Below, one piece after another: positions 43,277 to 55,000 of a stretch of DNA of 64,000 nt (positions within the stretch are counted from its first letter, which is position 1; each line of letters begins with the position of its first letter). Source of the DNA: Spongilla lacustris (lineage: Eukaryota; Porifera; Demospongiae; Spongillida; Spongillidae); the NCBI GenBank assembly GCA_949361645.1, contig OX442418.1, positions 867,226 to 931,225 on the forward strand, read 5' to 3'. The notes beneath the pieces are model-generated. The model did no database searches, was not told the DNA's origin, and saw nothing but the letters and a program-made list of their open reading frames with translations. The translations under genes were made by a program, and so were the position numbers.

Positions 43277-43877
43277 TGTCATGTGACCCCCACCCTCCTG
43301 TCATGAGACTCCCACCCTCCTGTCATGAGACTCCCACCCTCCTCTCACTTGATTCACCGCAATATTTGGTACATCTGGTCTTACTAATCTGTCATTACAT
43401 TTGCATTATTTTTGTTTTGTTTAAATTAACCAGTTTTTATTTACCAATCAATCCCAATCTACAACACACATGGTAACAAGTGATTAGGCGGACCACATAC
43501 TCCTGATCATGACATGTTTTGCAGCTGTGTATGTCAGATCATCCTTGGTCACATGTGCAGTGCTATCTTTTAAAAGCAATCTCGATATATACAAGGTATA
43601 TGTACTGCTTACCAATGTCTCCCCTTTCAAAGCTACTGCATGCTGGCCATGTTGCCCATAGACATCCTACCTCTTCACCACCACCTTTCCTCCCAGCCAG
43701 CCAAGTACTTCTAAGTACAAGCTAATATTAGGAACCCTCCATCCTTTACCTTCCCCATCACTATTTTTAAAGGTCAAAAAAAAAAAATTCCCATCAGTAA
43801 AACTAATAACAAAAATATGGACTATACCAAGTGACCATAACATGTGTGGATCTTGAGTGAGTACATGGTTGGCATGG
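43277..43877. other. convergent 3' region between CHSY-like gene and PDIA5
   Basis: About 600 bp holding the 3' ends of both genes. Three copies of a ~23 bp TCATGAGACTCCCACCCTCC repeat lie at 43278-43345. A TTTATT at ~43436 is an AATAAA on the minus strand. No other gene seen. Confidence 0.6.
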
Positions 43878-45395
43878 TTACAGCTCCTCCCTCGGATGAG
43901 ATGCGGGATCGGACATGAAGCTCACAAAGCCCTCTGCAGAGCGAGGGCCGAGGTACTTGAAGTCTCCCTTGCCGTAATTGAAATACCTGAATGTCGGGTA
44001 CCCAGACACGTCGTACTGCTGGCACAGGGCAGCGTACTTGGTGCAGTCGATGGCTCCAAACATGACCTTCTTGTCATCGGCCAGCCTCTCCGCAGCGGAG
44101 GTGAACTCTGGCTTGGCCGCTTTGCAATGGCCGCACCAGGGGGCGTAGAACATGACCAGGGCATGCTTCCTCTTCTTCAGCTGCCCCTTGAACGTCTCGT
44201 CCGTCAGGTGCTCCACCTCGCTCTCCACCTCCGCCCACTCCTTCTCCGGGGGCGGGGGCTCGCGGGGGTTCTTCATGAAATCCACCAACCCTTGGGCGTC
44301 CCTCCCATAGCCGTACTCGTACTTTATCGCCCCGTCTTTCAGGTACTTGATGGTGGGGAAGCCCTTGACGCCGAACGTGTTGGCAAGCTTCTTGTTCTTT
44401 GTGGCGTCCACGGCAGCCAACACCCCGGCCACACCCTGCTCCTTCAGAATTCGCGCGGCTTCCGTGTATTCCGGCTTCATCTTCTTGCAATGGCCGCACC
44501 AGGGAGCGTACAGCATCACCAGCACGGAGGGGTTGGCGGAGACGAAGGCGTCGAACGTGTCGTCGGTCAGGTGGACCACGTCACTCTCCACGTCGCTCCA
44601 TTGCTCTTCCTCCGGGGGTGGCGGGGCCTCCTCTGCCGCGCGCGGGTTCTTCACCCATTCTACGAGGCCCTGCTTGTCGCGCCCCCCGCTGTAGGGAAGC
44701 CGCCTCCTGGCCTGGTCGAAGTAGATGAGCGTCGGGAACCCGGTGATGTTGAACTGGCTGCGGATGGCGTACGCGTCGGGGGTGTCCACGTCCATGCCGG
44801 CCAAGATGGCGCTTCCCTTCAGCTCCGTGGCAGCCATGGCAAACTCGGGTTTGAGCTTCTTGCAATGCCCGCACCAGGGAGCGTAGAACATAACCAAGGC
44901 AGGCTTCTTCTCTTTTTTCATTAGCTTCTCAAAGTCAGAGGGCCCCTCTATGTGGTACACGTCGTCCGCTGTGGAGTCTTCGGACCAGGGCGCCTCCGCT
45001 GTCGGGTTGCGGATGAAGCTGATTAGAGACTTCTCGACGAGCTTCCTGTCGTAGTCCTTGTGAAACTCCCCATCCTTGTAGTGCTTGAGGGTGAACGGTT
45101 CGGCTTTAACCCGGAGGTTCTTACACAGCTTTTTAGCTTCGGTGCAGTCCACCAAACACACCGTTCCCTCTCCTTTGATAGCAACGGCGACACGTTCGAG
45201 GGTCGCCACAAGGCCAGCGACGTCGTCCGTGCCGGAGGTGAACAAAGTCAGTACATTTGTTCTCGTCTTCAGGAGCTTCTTCCAGTCCTTTTGGTCCGTA
45301 ATCGTCACCGTTTCCTTCAGACCCTCCGCTTCACGAGTGCACACGACCAAAAATAAAGAGGCGCCAATCAGGAGTGCCACATCTAAGCTATGCAT
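43878..45395 (-). CDS. PDIA5: PDIA5-like protein disulfide isomerase (505 aa, intronless)
   Basis: ER oxidoreductase with an N-terminal inactive thioredoxin-like domain (VTITDQKDWKKLLKTRTNVL) and three thioredoxin domains, each with YAPWCGHCKK or CGHCKA at about residues 173, 300 and 420. N-terminal signal peptide (VALLIGASLFLVVCTREAEG); C-terminal REEL is a KDEL-type retention signal. Domain count and length match PDIA5 (human 519 aa). All three active sites are CGHC, whereas human PDIA5 has CSMC, CGHC and CPHC as I recall it. No intron, unlike its neighbours. Pro/Glu-rich linkers (APPPPEEEQW, EPPPPEKEW) separate domains 1-2 and 2-3. Confidence 0.92.
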   Translation of the reverse strand: MHSLDVALLIGASLFLVVCTREAEGLKETVTITDQKDWKKLLKTRTNVLTLFTSGTDDVAGLVATLERVAVAIKGEGTVCLVDCTEAKKLCKNLRVKAEPFTLKHYKDGEFHKDYDRKLVEKSLISFIRNPTAEAPWSEDSTADDVYHIEGPSDFEKLMKKEKKPALVMFYAPWCGHCKKLKPEFAMAATELKGSAILAGMDVDTPDAYAIRSQFNITGFPTLIYFDQARRRLPYSGGRDKQGLVEWVKNPRAAEEAPPPPEEEQWSDVESDVVHLTDDTFDAFVSANPSVLVMLYAPWCGHCKKMKPEYTEAARILKEQGVAGVLAAVDATKNKKLANTFGVKGFPTIKYLKDGAIKYEYGYGRDAQGLVDFMKNPREPPPPEKEWAEVESEVEHLTDETFKGQLKKRKHALVMFYAPWCGHCKAAKPEFTSAAERLADDKKVMFGAIDCTKYAALCQQYDVSGYPTFRYFNYGKGDFKYLGPRSAEGFVSFMSDPASHPREEL

Positions 45396-45501
45396 GGTCG
45401 GTGTGCATGTGTTGTGCGCGCGATAGATATAAGTCTGGATAATTAACTACTATTACGTGCATGTAGACAAAAGGGTCACACAACAAATAAGTAGATTAGA
45501 T

Positions 45502-48057
45502 TCACGCGAAGGTGAGGCACTTTTGCGGATTTTTGGTCATCATTTGAACCACAATGTCCTTGCTGATGCCCCTGTCCACCATCTTTGGCGCTATGTGGTC
45601 TAGCAGGTGCGCATACCCGTGCCCTCCATACTGAGCCTGAAGGATAATACACGTGATACCACCACATCTGTTGCTAGGCAATAGCTTTTACTTGTCGGTG
45701 TTTGGTGTGGAGGTCATGTGACAGCAGCACTTGACTGGAGTACTTGTTGTCCACCAAAAGCTTCACTTTTTGAATCCTCTGAGCATCGCTGGGCATATCA
45801 ATGGCTGTGTTGAACTGTACATAGAGGAACACACAGCAATACTCCATGCATGCCCAGAGCTATCCCCTATACCTGGTAATGGGAACACTCGATCCCAAAC
45901 AGGTCAAACTCGAGGTAGCAGCCTCGCTTGGCTAGCTCCAGCAGCACGTGGTCGTCAAAGATGGTCCTGTCCACATGGGAGAGCACAGTACGGCCCAGGT
46001 CAGCCCCGGCCCCCTGTAGGACATCCAGTACCTCAAAGGCCGACTGCTGGTCACGCCCGAGGTGGACATTGATAGGGGCACCTGGTATGTGCAGAGCAAA
46101 AGTAGCTAGAGGGGAAGTATGTACCCATGGTATTGACATACACCCCTACTCCGTACCTCTCCCCACACCTCTACCGCCCCCCACACCCCTACCCCCCACA
46201 CCCCTATCGCCCCCACACCCCTACCTCCCACACCCCTACCTCCCACACCCCTATCGCCCCCACACCCCTACCTCCCCCCACACCCCTAACTCCCCTCACA
46301 CCCCTACCTCCCCACACCCCTACCTCCCCTCACACCCCTACCTCCCCCCACACCCCTACCTCCCCTCACACCCCTACCTCCCTCCACACCCCTACCTCCC
46401 CCCACACTCCTACCTCCCCACACCCCTACCTTCCCCCACACCCCTACCTCCCTCACACCCCTACCTCCCCCACACCCCTACCTCCCCCCACACCCCCTAC
46501 CTCCCTCCACACTCCTACCTCCCCACACCCCTACCTTCCCCCACACCCCTACCTCCCCCACACCCCTACCTCCCCCACACCCCTACCTCCCCCACACCCC
46601 TACCTCCCCCCACACCCCTACCTCCCTCCACACTCCTACCTCCCCCACACCCCTACCTCCCCCACACCCCTACCTCCCCCACACCCCTACCTCCCCCACA
46701 CCCCTACCTCCCCCATACCCCTACCTCCCCCACACCTCTACCTCCCTCCACACCCCTACCTCCCCCCACACCCCTACTTCATACTTCCCCCACACCAACA
46801 CATTCCAACACACAACATACCACACACATTAGGATAACACCTCTACAGCACTTAACACTTATGTGAATACCAAATGACTACAGTCAGCCCCTTCTCCTCT
46901 GTTAGCCTTTTAGTACAACCACACCATATAAGGACTGCACCATAACTATGTGAAGGCATTAGCTCTCTGCACAGTACATAAATGTACACCAGCAAAATGG
47001 CTAGTAAAAAATAATTGTTAGAAGAAATGCCTTGACAAATCAGTGCTGGTTTTGGTGTGGACTATTAATAAACCACTTACCACTGACGTAATGCATAATG
47101 GTACTTTGTTACCCAGCTAAAGTGGATCATTTATATAAGCTGCCCCCCAGCCACGCCCCCTAACAAATGAAGCAGTAATTGGGGTAACCAATGATTAGTG
47201 AGGTCAGCAGCAGTGCAATGATGACATGCCTTCTTACATGTAGCACACATGGATACTAAGTACACCCCACACACATTAACACACACACATGCACATATAT
47301 ACACATACACACCATGCACATATACACACACATGTACACACACACACACTCACACACACTCACCAGTCTTCTGCTGTGCTAAGGCCCCAGCACACAATGC
47401 CTTCTTCTCACACTCTGCCAGGGGCCACGAACAGCCAATCTCGCCAATCACACCACACTTGACCCCAGCCTCCCCTATACCAAACTGGATCTCTCGTACC
47501 ATCACCTCTGCCATATCTTCCATGGGCATGGCTCTGATCTCCTCACTCTGGAAGGCCTCCACGTAGTACCCGGTCCCCAGCACTATGTTGACTCCACTCT
47601 CCATGGCCACGCGGGGGAGGAGCTCGGGGAACGTCCTTATGCCGATGGGGGTCAAATCCACCACAGACCCTCCCCCCGCGGCCTTGAACAGCTTCATCTC
47701 CTCCACCACCTCCTCCACGCTGTCGATGACCAGGTTGTCCCGCACGCTGTAGCTGCAATTACACAGCGAAGCCACATCGGTAGTCACTTTGGTTAAACAA
47801 ATCAAAATTACGTACGGAAATTGGCGTATCTTTCCAAGGTTTTGCATGGTGAAGCTGACGTCCTCCAGACAATTGTGGACGTAGTCTGGCTTCCTCAGAG
47901 CCTTGGTGAAGTCCAGCAAGAGGTGCTCGTGCGGGAGGGTGATACCCAACTCCTCCGGGAGCTTTACGCCGAGAACTAGTCACAACGGAACGATAGCAAC
48001 TTCCGCAGCCGTGCTGCAAAAGATCATACCTGTCTGCACCTTGCCTGCAAGCGCCAT
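45502..48057 (-). CDS. PTER: phosphotriesterase-related protein (6 exons, 347 aa)
   Basis: Amidohydrolase-fold metalloenzyme; the mammalian PTER is reported to act on N-acetyltaurine. Exons on minus: 48030-48057, 47816-47975, 47364-47752, 45873-46081, 45692-45814, 45502-45636; 1044 nt, and human PTER is 349 aa. Motifs: AGKVQTVLGVKLPEELG, metal-binding TLPHEHLLLDF, GGGSVVDLTPIGI, VLGTGYYVEAF, GVIGEIGCSWPL, INVHLGRD, TVLSHVDRT, LLSHDLHTKHR and YGGHGYAHLLDHIAPKM. Exon 1 is only nine codons. The 1.3 kb intron 3 holds a large minisatellite (46140-46790) and unique sequence. Confidence 0.93.
46140..46790. repeat. CACACCCCTACCTCCCC minisatellite
   Basis: About 38 units of ~17 bp with CTCC/TTCC variants, in PTER intron 3. 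The long Pro/Thr-rich frames through it are artefacts. Confidence 0.95.
47245..47363. repeat. CA-rich microsatellite in PTER intron 3
   Basis: (CA)n with ATG/TACA interruptions running up to the exon 3 donor at 47363. Confidence 0.9.
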
Positions 48058-48306
48058 TCGTGATGTGCGGTAAATGGAGTACTATCTGCGGGATCATTTT
48101 TTTTTTAGCGGACCACTCTAACCCTAACCCAACCCTAACACCTGAAGTTATTGACATTTTCAGTGTGGTTATAAAACATCATGTCACAACAGACGAACAC
48201 ACCCTGATACGTGCTAAAAAAGATCGCCCAGTTTCCAGCTCGCCAATCACCATCACCTAGAACAGAACAGTCACAGCATTATGTATTGCAATTCAACAGA
48301 CATCTG

Positions 48307-48392
48307 CAGTGGTATCAGAAATTCAATTCAGGTTTAAAATCATTGCTTCTCTCAGAAGAGGTGTCAGTTGAAGTTTCATCATTTACCAACTG
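48307..48392 (-). ncRNA. box C/D snoRNA candidate 1
   Basis: On minus: terminal stem CAGTTGGTA with TACCACTG, C box AATGATGA, antisense block TGACACCTCTT before a D' box CTGA, C'-like AATGATT, D box CTGA. It closely resembles candidate 4. It lies downstream of the TRA2 stop codon. Confidence 0.72.
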
Positions 48393-48619
48393 CCATACAA
48401 TAAGTCAAGGGCAAAGAAGGGGTGGGTTGACCACCAAGACACATACACCATGTTCCCCCCCCCCCCCACCTCCAAGGATTTAGCAACACCTGCATACATT
48501 AGGCACACACCTCAGAGGTGGTCGTCATGGCTGCAAAGGACTTCTACAACCTACAGAAGGATGCAAGCAGTGTTATATTTGGTACCACACATAACCAAGG
48601 TTACTGCAGTGAATTATGA

Positions 48620-48694
48620 GGCATCAGTGATTTAAAAGATGTTATTTTATCACAGGATTCATATGAGAGGTGTCATGCTTTTTCATCATATGCC
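48620..48694 (-). ncRNA. box C/D snoRNA candidate 2
   Basis: On minus: terminal stem GGCAT/ATGCC, C box ATGATGA, antisense block GACACCTCTCATATGA, C'-like TGTGATA, D box CTGA. It shares sequence with candidates 3 and 5. Confidence 0.75.
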
Positions 48695-48971
48695 TTGCAA
48701 ACAGTAAAAGCACACACAGTGATTTACAGACCTGAGAAGGGGGATATCCCCTCAGCCAAGGTGGGTAGGCCATGTGGTGAACAGACTTGTTATGGTCCAT
48801 ATTACCATAGTGATTTCAATAGGTAACATGAAAATCAGTTTCTCTGAATGGGGGGGGGGGGGGCACTGAACCCAAACTGAAATCATCATTGCTGCAAGTT
48901 CAACCTGCAAAAATATAACCAATGGTCATGCCATAACTTAGCTCAAACTGCTACAACAAACACACACACAC

Positions 48972-49054
48972 AAGGCATCAGTTGCTCAATAGTAAAGCAT
49001 TCTTTTATCACAGAATTCATATGAGAGGTGTCATATGTTTTCATCACATGCCTT
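48972..49054 (-). ncRNA. box C/D snoRNA candidate 3
   Basis: On minus: terminal stem AAGGCAT/ATGCCTT, C box GTGATGA, antisense block GACACCTCTCATATGA, C'-like TGTGATA, D box CTGA. Confidence 0.77.
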
Positions 49055-49059
49055 CAACA

Positions 49060-49853
49060 TCAAGTCTACAGGTGTGAGGAGGATCACTTACACAACTCCT
49101 TTTCGCAGATTCAGTTCAACAGGACAAACTGTTGGGACAGTACCACTTAAGTGCAAATAAAATGAAAACATCACAGCCCCCTTTCCTACACAACCAGCCC
49201 ATCTATCATGAATCAACTCACCTCCACAATCCATCTCGTGGTAGAACACTCCCCCACAATGCAGCATGCCAAAGCACGTGATCTACACACAGCACACTTG
49301 CCCCTCCTCCTACCTGACCTTCCAACAGGAAGGATGCGTGAATCTATTTGTGCAGCCACAAGGCAAGCACTCTTAACATTTATCACAACTGCTTAACTCA
49401 CTCCTCTGCCCCCCACTACAAATACGTACTAGCAAGCCATCTTTTTCTAGTGCCATTGGCTTCACCTTTAACCTTCTATAACTTCATTGTTTTCTTAATT
49501 CTCTTCTCATGCTTTTTTTTCTTATTCTCTCTTCTCTCATGCTTCTTATGTAACTTCTGTCTTAATTTTCTCTTCAACATGCGATTTTCTCTTCATCTTA
49601 ATGCTTGATTGCAAGCTTCGTTTCTTCTATGCCACACACAACACTGTGGACAAGGCCAGACCAGTTAACAAAGGCAGTGGCCATACAACAGAACAAGAAA
49701 GAAAAAACACAACTTAAAGCAAAATAACTTTCAAAGCTGAAGCATGCAGCAAGCACCAGTTGGGTAAATACGATGCAAGAACGTGTGTCATGTGTGCAAG
49801 AAAGCATTCCCAGTTTAAAGAGGAGTCTTAAGTGAAGTCTTATACATTTGTCT
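49060..49853. other. TRA2 3' flank or 3' UTR, no coding gene seen
   Basis: Unique, T-rich on plus near 49480-49560. If TRA2 transcripts extend through snoRNA candidates 1-3, this contains 3' UTR exons and introns. No protein gene recognised. Confidence 0.5.
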
Positions 49854-51527
49854 TCAGTAATAGTGGTCTCGATTCCCGCTGCTGCTTCCTGGGGGACAGA
49901 AGGCAACAGTGTGTACACTGGGAGGACTAGGGAACACATGGGGTGCAGTGGTATCAGAACTGTTATTAAGGGTTAAAATCATTGCTTCTCTCAGAAGAGG
50001 TGTCAGTTCAAGTTTCATCATTTACCACTGTTGCCACACACGCGTGTGTGTGTGTGTGCAGCAAACACTCACCTCTGTCTCTGTGCCGGTCATATCGGTC
50101 ATCTCTATCTCTGTCGTGACGGTCGTCATCATGGCTGTCCCTTGACCTCGAACTGATGGAATAAACATCAAGATAAATCTTGTTATCCTACATACTATAT
50201 AGTGCATGTAAAACAGCATTTAGTGTATCTTGTCTACGTATCCTAAGGAAAAGGGTTAAATACACAACTGGCCACCAAGGAATCATAAGGCATTGAATAT
50301 TAACCCCTACATATTGTTATAAATACACTACACATACCTTGTAGGCTTGCCCATGTACACCCCTGGTGTGGGTGTGTGGGGACGCTTGGTGATGGAATAA
50401 TCGACCCTGATCCTGCGACCGTCTATTTCAAGACCGTTGCAATGCTCTTTGGCCTAAAAAACACAAACATCGATAAGGATAACACACACACAACCACAGA
50501 ACCTACATCAATTGCATCCTCCACATCTTCAAAGTAGACAAATGAAAAACCACGTGAGCGTCCAGTCTGGGAAAAAAGAAGCCAGCCAAATGTAATTTCA
50601 CTACCAACGCATTTAAAACAATGCAACGATGAAACAGAAGGCATCAGAATCAACAAAGTATAATTAAAATCAACAACTGAATTCATACAAGAGGTGTCAG
50701 TGTTATCTTCATCACTTGCCTTCGCGCAAAAAAAAAAAAGGTTAACCTACGTAGCTGGACTCACCTGATGGTCATACACTATCTGCACCTCCTCCAGGGG
50801 GCCATATTTCCCAAACAGCTCTCTGAGGTCCTTCTCCCCCGTGTAGAGGCTTAGTCCAAACACCCCGAGCACGCGACACGGACTCGGGTTGTACTGCTAG
50901 CACAAGGCAATGAGCCTGTCACGTGAGCGCAGGTCTCACTCTATATCATACATACATGTCTTTTCCTGTTTGACTGTGGTGACCTGCTTAGCGAGCGCCT
51001 ACGGTAGCGACTGTGCCTGCTTTGGCGGGGGGAATACGACCTACTGTTGAAGGAAAACCAGGTGAGAACACTTGTAAGAAGCTGCTACAACTCCATTTAG
51101 TTATTTGTAGTTCGATTTTCAAACTTCTCCTTTTTACCTTCTGCTTCTGTGACGTCGTGGTGAACGCGAGCGCGATCTAGAGTACGACCTTTATTATTAA
51201 AAATGGCGGCGCAGTTTGAAAAAGTAAAAATTAGCACGCTACGTTTACCTGGAGTACGACTTTCTGCGTACAGGTGAGTAGCTTTTGCTGCGACTTCGGT
51301 GCGGAGACTTACTCGGGGACCGTGTACGGCGCTCTGAAGAGAAAAAGAACATGCTTTTTCTGTTCTGTTTCTAACGAATTCCATCTTACTGGGTGCGGGG
51401 GAATGGCCATTACGCGGGCTAGCACTCTGAAGACAAAATATGACATAGAAGTTGAAATGGTCACTACCCTTACATAGTGCACCACAGAGGTAGCAAAAAA
51501 AACCCGTACCTTCTCCTTATCAGACAT
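49854..51527 (-). CDS. TRA2: transformer-2 (TRA2) splicing regulator (10 exons, 233 aa)
   Basis: SR-like activator of exon inclusion that binds GAA-rich enhancers. Exons on minus: 51510-51527, 51390-51426, 51249-51333, 51138-51188, 50956-51043, 50765-50896, 50507-50566, 50338-50453, 50073-50152, 49854-49888; 702 nt and all phases agree. Exon 1 encodes only MSDKEK. RS1 (to ~residue 95) has [20 protein letters not shown] and [15 protein letters not shown]. The RRM (~98-172) has [20 protein letters not shown] (RNP2) and [19 protein letters not shown] (RNP1). The TRA2-specific linker is [20 protein letters not shown]. The RS2 region is short and Asp/Arg-rich ([20 protein letters not shown]) and the protein ends GNRDHYY. 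Introns 6 and 9 each hold a snoRNA candidate. Confidence 0.92.
49946..50030 (-). ncRNA. box C/D snoRNA candidate 4, in TRA2 intron 9
   Basis: On minus: terminal stem CAGTGGTA/TACCACTG (perfect), C box AATGATGA, antisense block TGACACCTCTT then D' CTGA, C'-like AATGATT, D box CTGA. Wholly inside an intron of the same-strand TRA2 gene, as is usual for animal snoRNAs. Confidence 0.82.
50637..50723 (-). ncRNA. box C/D snoRNA candidate 5, in TRA2 intron 6
   Basis: On minus: terminal stem GAAGGCA/TGCCTTC, C box GTGATGA, antisense block TGACACCTCTTGTATGA, D box CTGA. Same-strand intronic. Confidence 0.8.
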
Positions 51528-52029
51528 TCACTTAGAGCTGAGATCAATATACCGCCATATAATTTTCAGAGGCATGTGAAATGCTTGCGCGCATGCGTAC
51601 TTCATATACCGCCTTCTTCAAATTCCGCCTACCAGAGTGCAAATCTACCTATCAAATTGCACTCGTTTGTTGATTGTTAATAGTTGTCGATCGTCTGATC
51701 TAATAATAGGTTATCACGCTAAGATATCGTAGGGGATAATATAAAGAGCGAATTTGATTAAGATTTAGGGAGAAATTCATGAAAATTTGTATGTAATAAG
51801 TGTATAGTACATGTAGATTAAATTGTCACGTGACAGGTTTCCGACTCGTTATACATCTACTGCCCGGGTAGTATAAGAATCGCGCTGTGCATGTGTAGTA
51901 ATAATAAGATGGGTGTGGCTTGTTTCCTAATCGGAAGTGGAAGGTGTGCCGGTGTGCTGCTTTGCATTGCGCATTGCGCATGCAAGCATGACACAATAAT
52001 TATTAATAATCCTTGGGACGAGCAAGGCA
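51528..52029. promoter_or_regulatory. divergent region between TRA2 and TRIM-NHL copy 2
   Basis: About 500 bp between start codons at 51527 (minus) and 52030 (plus), AT-rich. It must hold both promoters. No specific element can be named. Sequence just before the zinc-ribbon ATG (AAGGCAATGTCGGGAGTTGC) is shared with copy 1. Confidence 0.4.
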
Positions 52030-55000
52030 ATGTCGGGAGTTGCCTGCGCATGTTGCTATGCGAAGGCGCCAAAAGCTACCGCAAAGTTCTGTTATAAATG
52101 TGGAAACAAACTATCGCGATCACCTGACCAAACGGAAATAGAACAGAAAAGCATGCAACAGCGACCGAAGTGTGTGTTCTGCCAAAGCGAATTGGAAACA
52201 GGTCAGCCATTTTGTGACGAGTGTGGAGCGGACCAAAAGATGGGAGGACTGCTTAAATCTTCGGAGCACGACGCCATATATAGCAAGTAAGTGAAATATC
52301 AATGGTTGCCCTCCTTATCCTGTCCAACGTAAACTGCAAGCAATTCCAAAGCTACTACATAGCGTAGCGTCAAGTAATTTCGCCAGTACGTCTATGGAGC
52401 AGTCGCCACGCGCACTTTTTAAATAAAGAAAGAATGAAATAATTTTTATTTTTAAGGAATACATATAGAGCAATTTTTATTATTATGATACTACAAATTA
52501 CAAATAAATAATACATACATATTAATAGAAACAAGGAATACATTACATAAGGCAAAAACAAAAATAGGTAGGTGATAAGTTTTAACATGAGAGAACTGAG
52601 CACACATACATGCACATGAACTTATTCTTGTATGCTGGGAAGTCCTATGCCATCAACCATGTCCAGTGCACTCCTCCATTTTACACGGGAACCTTGAAGA
52701 CATAAATTTGTGGCTCTGATGATGGCGAATGTTAAACTAGCCCTCAGCCATCCCATCACTTCTCCATACGACTTTCCCCATTTTACAATAATAATATTAT
52801 AGCACAAAATAATTGTTTTTTTTTTTCTCTTTTTTTTAGTGTAGTCTAAGTGGTAGGTATATATGACCAATAACAGTGAAGACGAAGAGTTTTTTGTAAA
52901 AGTGTAATAATAAGTTTGAATCTTTCTGTATGAGTTTCAAACAATCCTAATATGCTCCTTTGTTAGCACCATACACAGTTTATGCAAGTAACATTGCTCT
53001 TTAGAATAAACACTCCTGATGCTACCCTATTAGGACAGGATTTGAAGTGTCATGATCGAACCTGATAAGATAAGATTCGTTTGGATAAGAGGTTTAATTT
53101 CATTATCTTTGTCGCAATCGAAGCGTAATGTTAGCGGTTATGGAAGGACCTGTACAAGACAACTTAGTGCTGAATTTGTTTGGTACTATATGACGTTCCG
53201 AGTTGGGGTTATCCTGACATTTCATCAAACTTGGTACGGTCAGTTGGCCAGAAACGTACCTGAGGTGGACTGGGAACTAGCATGAGTACGTGGACTGGGG
53301 ACTAGTACTACTCGTGCTAGTCCCCGGTCCACGTCATAGTTACGGTACGTCGAAGTACGTACATGTAGATCAAAAATACATGTAAACTGAGTCTGGCACA
53401 CCCCCAAGTGCACCAGACATGCCTGTATAGCCATGACATGGCGCTCCCAGATACACTCGTGTTAATGATTGAAACAAGATTGGTGATCTAGATTCTAAAC
53501 AGCATTTGGATCTTAAAGGTTTTTTTGGGGATAAATAACATTATAATTATTGAAGTTATAATTCTTACGATCAATGTAAAAGTAAGTAGTGATACGTGCG
53601 TTTGCTCCACCGCAAAAAATATTAACCTCGAAAAAGTTATAACAACTTTTAATAAATAATCCATTACTAGTACAAAACAATAACAGTAAATGGGTACAGA
53701 ATGAAAGAAGCACAAAGCTCTATATAACTACACCACATCTAATACTAAACCAGCCCACCCCATGACAGATGCTGCTCTGCACCACAACAGAAATTGTTTG
53801 GAACAGGTATGCTCTTGAGTTTGGCTCACTGGATACATCTTTGATTAGGTGGGCCAAATCACATAGTATTGAAGAGGCATCTGGGCCAAAGACACCTGAT
53901 GATATGATAGCAATGGGGCAGAATAGATGTGTTCAAGCTATGGTCTCGTATTTGGTCATCTTTTTCTGCTCGCCAAAGCTGCAACAGCGCCTGTCTCTGA
54001 TTTTATTTTAATTTTAAATTAGCCTTTTTTTTGGATGAATGACATAATTATTGTTGTTATGATTGAAGAAGGACGAAGAGATGCTGAAAACAGTTTATTT
54101 CAGAACCAAGTGGAGGGTAAATAGTCTATAGTGGTAATGTTATGTGTGGTGCACCGCACCAGGGGCGGATCCAGGAATTGGGAGCGGGGGGAGGGGGGGG
54201 GGGGCACAAATGAGGGTGTGGCAGGGGGAGGCGCAAGCAGGAGGCGTAGCACCCCTCTCGCCCTGCTAGGGGGTCTTGGGGGGGGGGGGGGCTATAAGCT
54301 CCGCCAGCGAAGCCAACGCGTTTTGCGTTGTAATCTCCCCAAATGTACGTACAAACTGCACCAATAACTCTTGTGCGTAGATAAACTCTATTATCTCTGC
54401 GTGACGTGACACCAAAGTTGGCCGGTGGTGTTATCAGCATTGTGTACAAACGATCTATAATATCATGCATCCAATGGCAAACCTTTGCTAGGCTCCATCT
54501 GGTCAGTCCAGAATAACTTCAACGTCGCGTCAAAAGAACCTGCAGTGAACTATAATTTTGACGGTATGGATTTGCTACATAGCCTTACCTGCTATTGAAA
54601 GATTTGACTTGTAATTTTGTATAGGCGCCTTGCAATTCACAAATTACAATTCCAGCTGCCGCGGAAGTTTTAATATAGAGCATGTGTATGCCTGCCCGAT
54701 GTTCTAGACTGCATGGCGCCGCACCGGCTGGCACAGCAGCCTGTGCCTTTGCACATACATTTAGTCGTTTTCGCACATACTGTTAATCGTGTAAAGGCAC
54801 CGCCCCTTAGCTATGCATATTTAATTTCTATTTGGGGGGGGGGGCAGAACCCAGTTGCTCCCCGCTGGATCCGCCACTGCGCACTGCAGATGACAAACAA
54901 ATGAATCCATTATTAATTTTGAAGTGGTCTTTAATTAATGCACCCTCATTATTCCACAGCTCTGCAACCCTGCCTCCACACACCATATGTCAGCTGTGCT

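Noticed and set aside
47350..47949. PTER exons 2 and 3 read as one uninterrupted 200-codon exon
   Set aside because: The read-through inserts FPYVILICLTKVTTDV-type sequence absent from the family; splicing at ACGTAC and TTGCAG restores QFPYSVRDNL and the right length.
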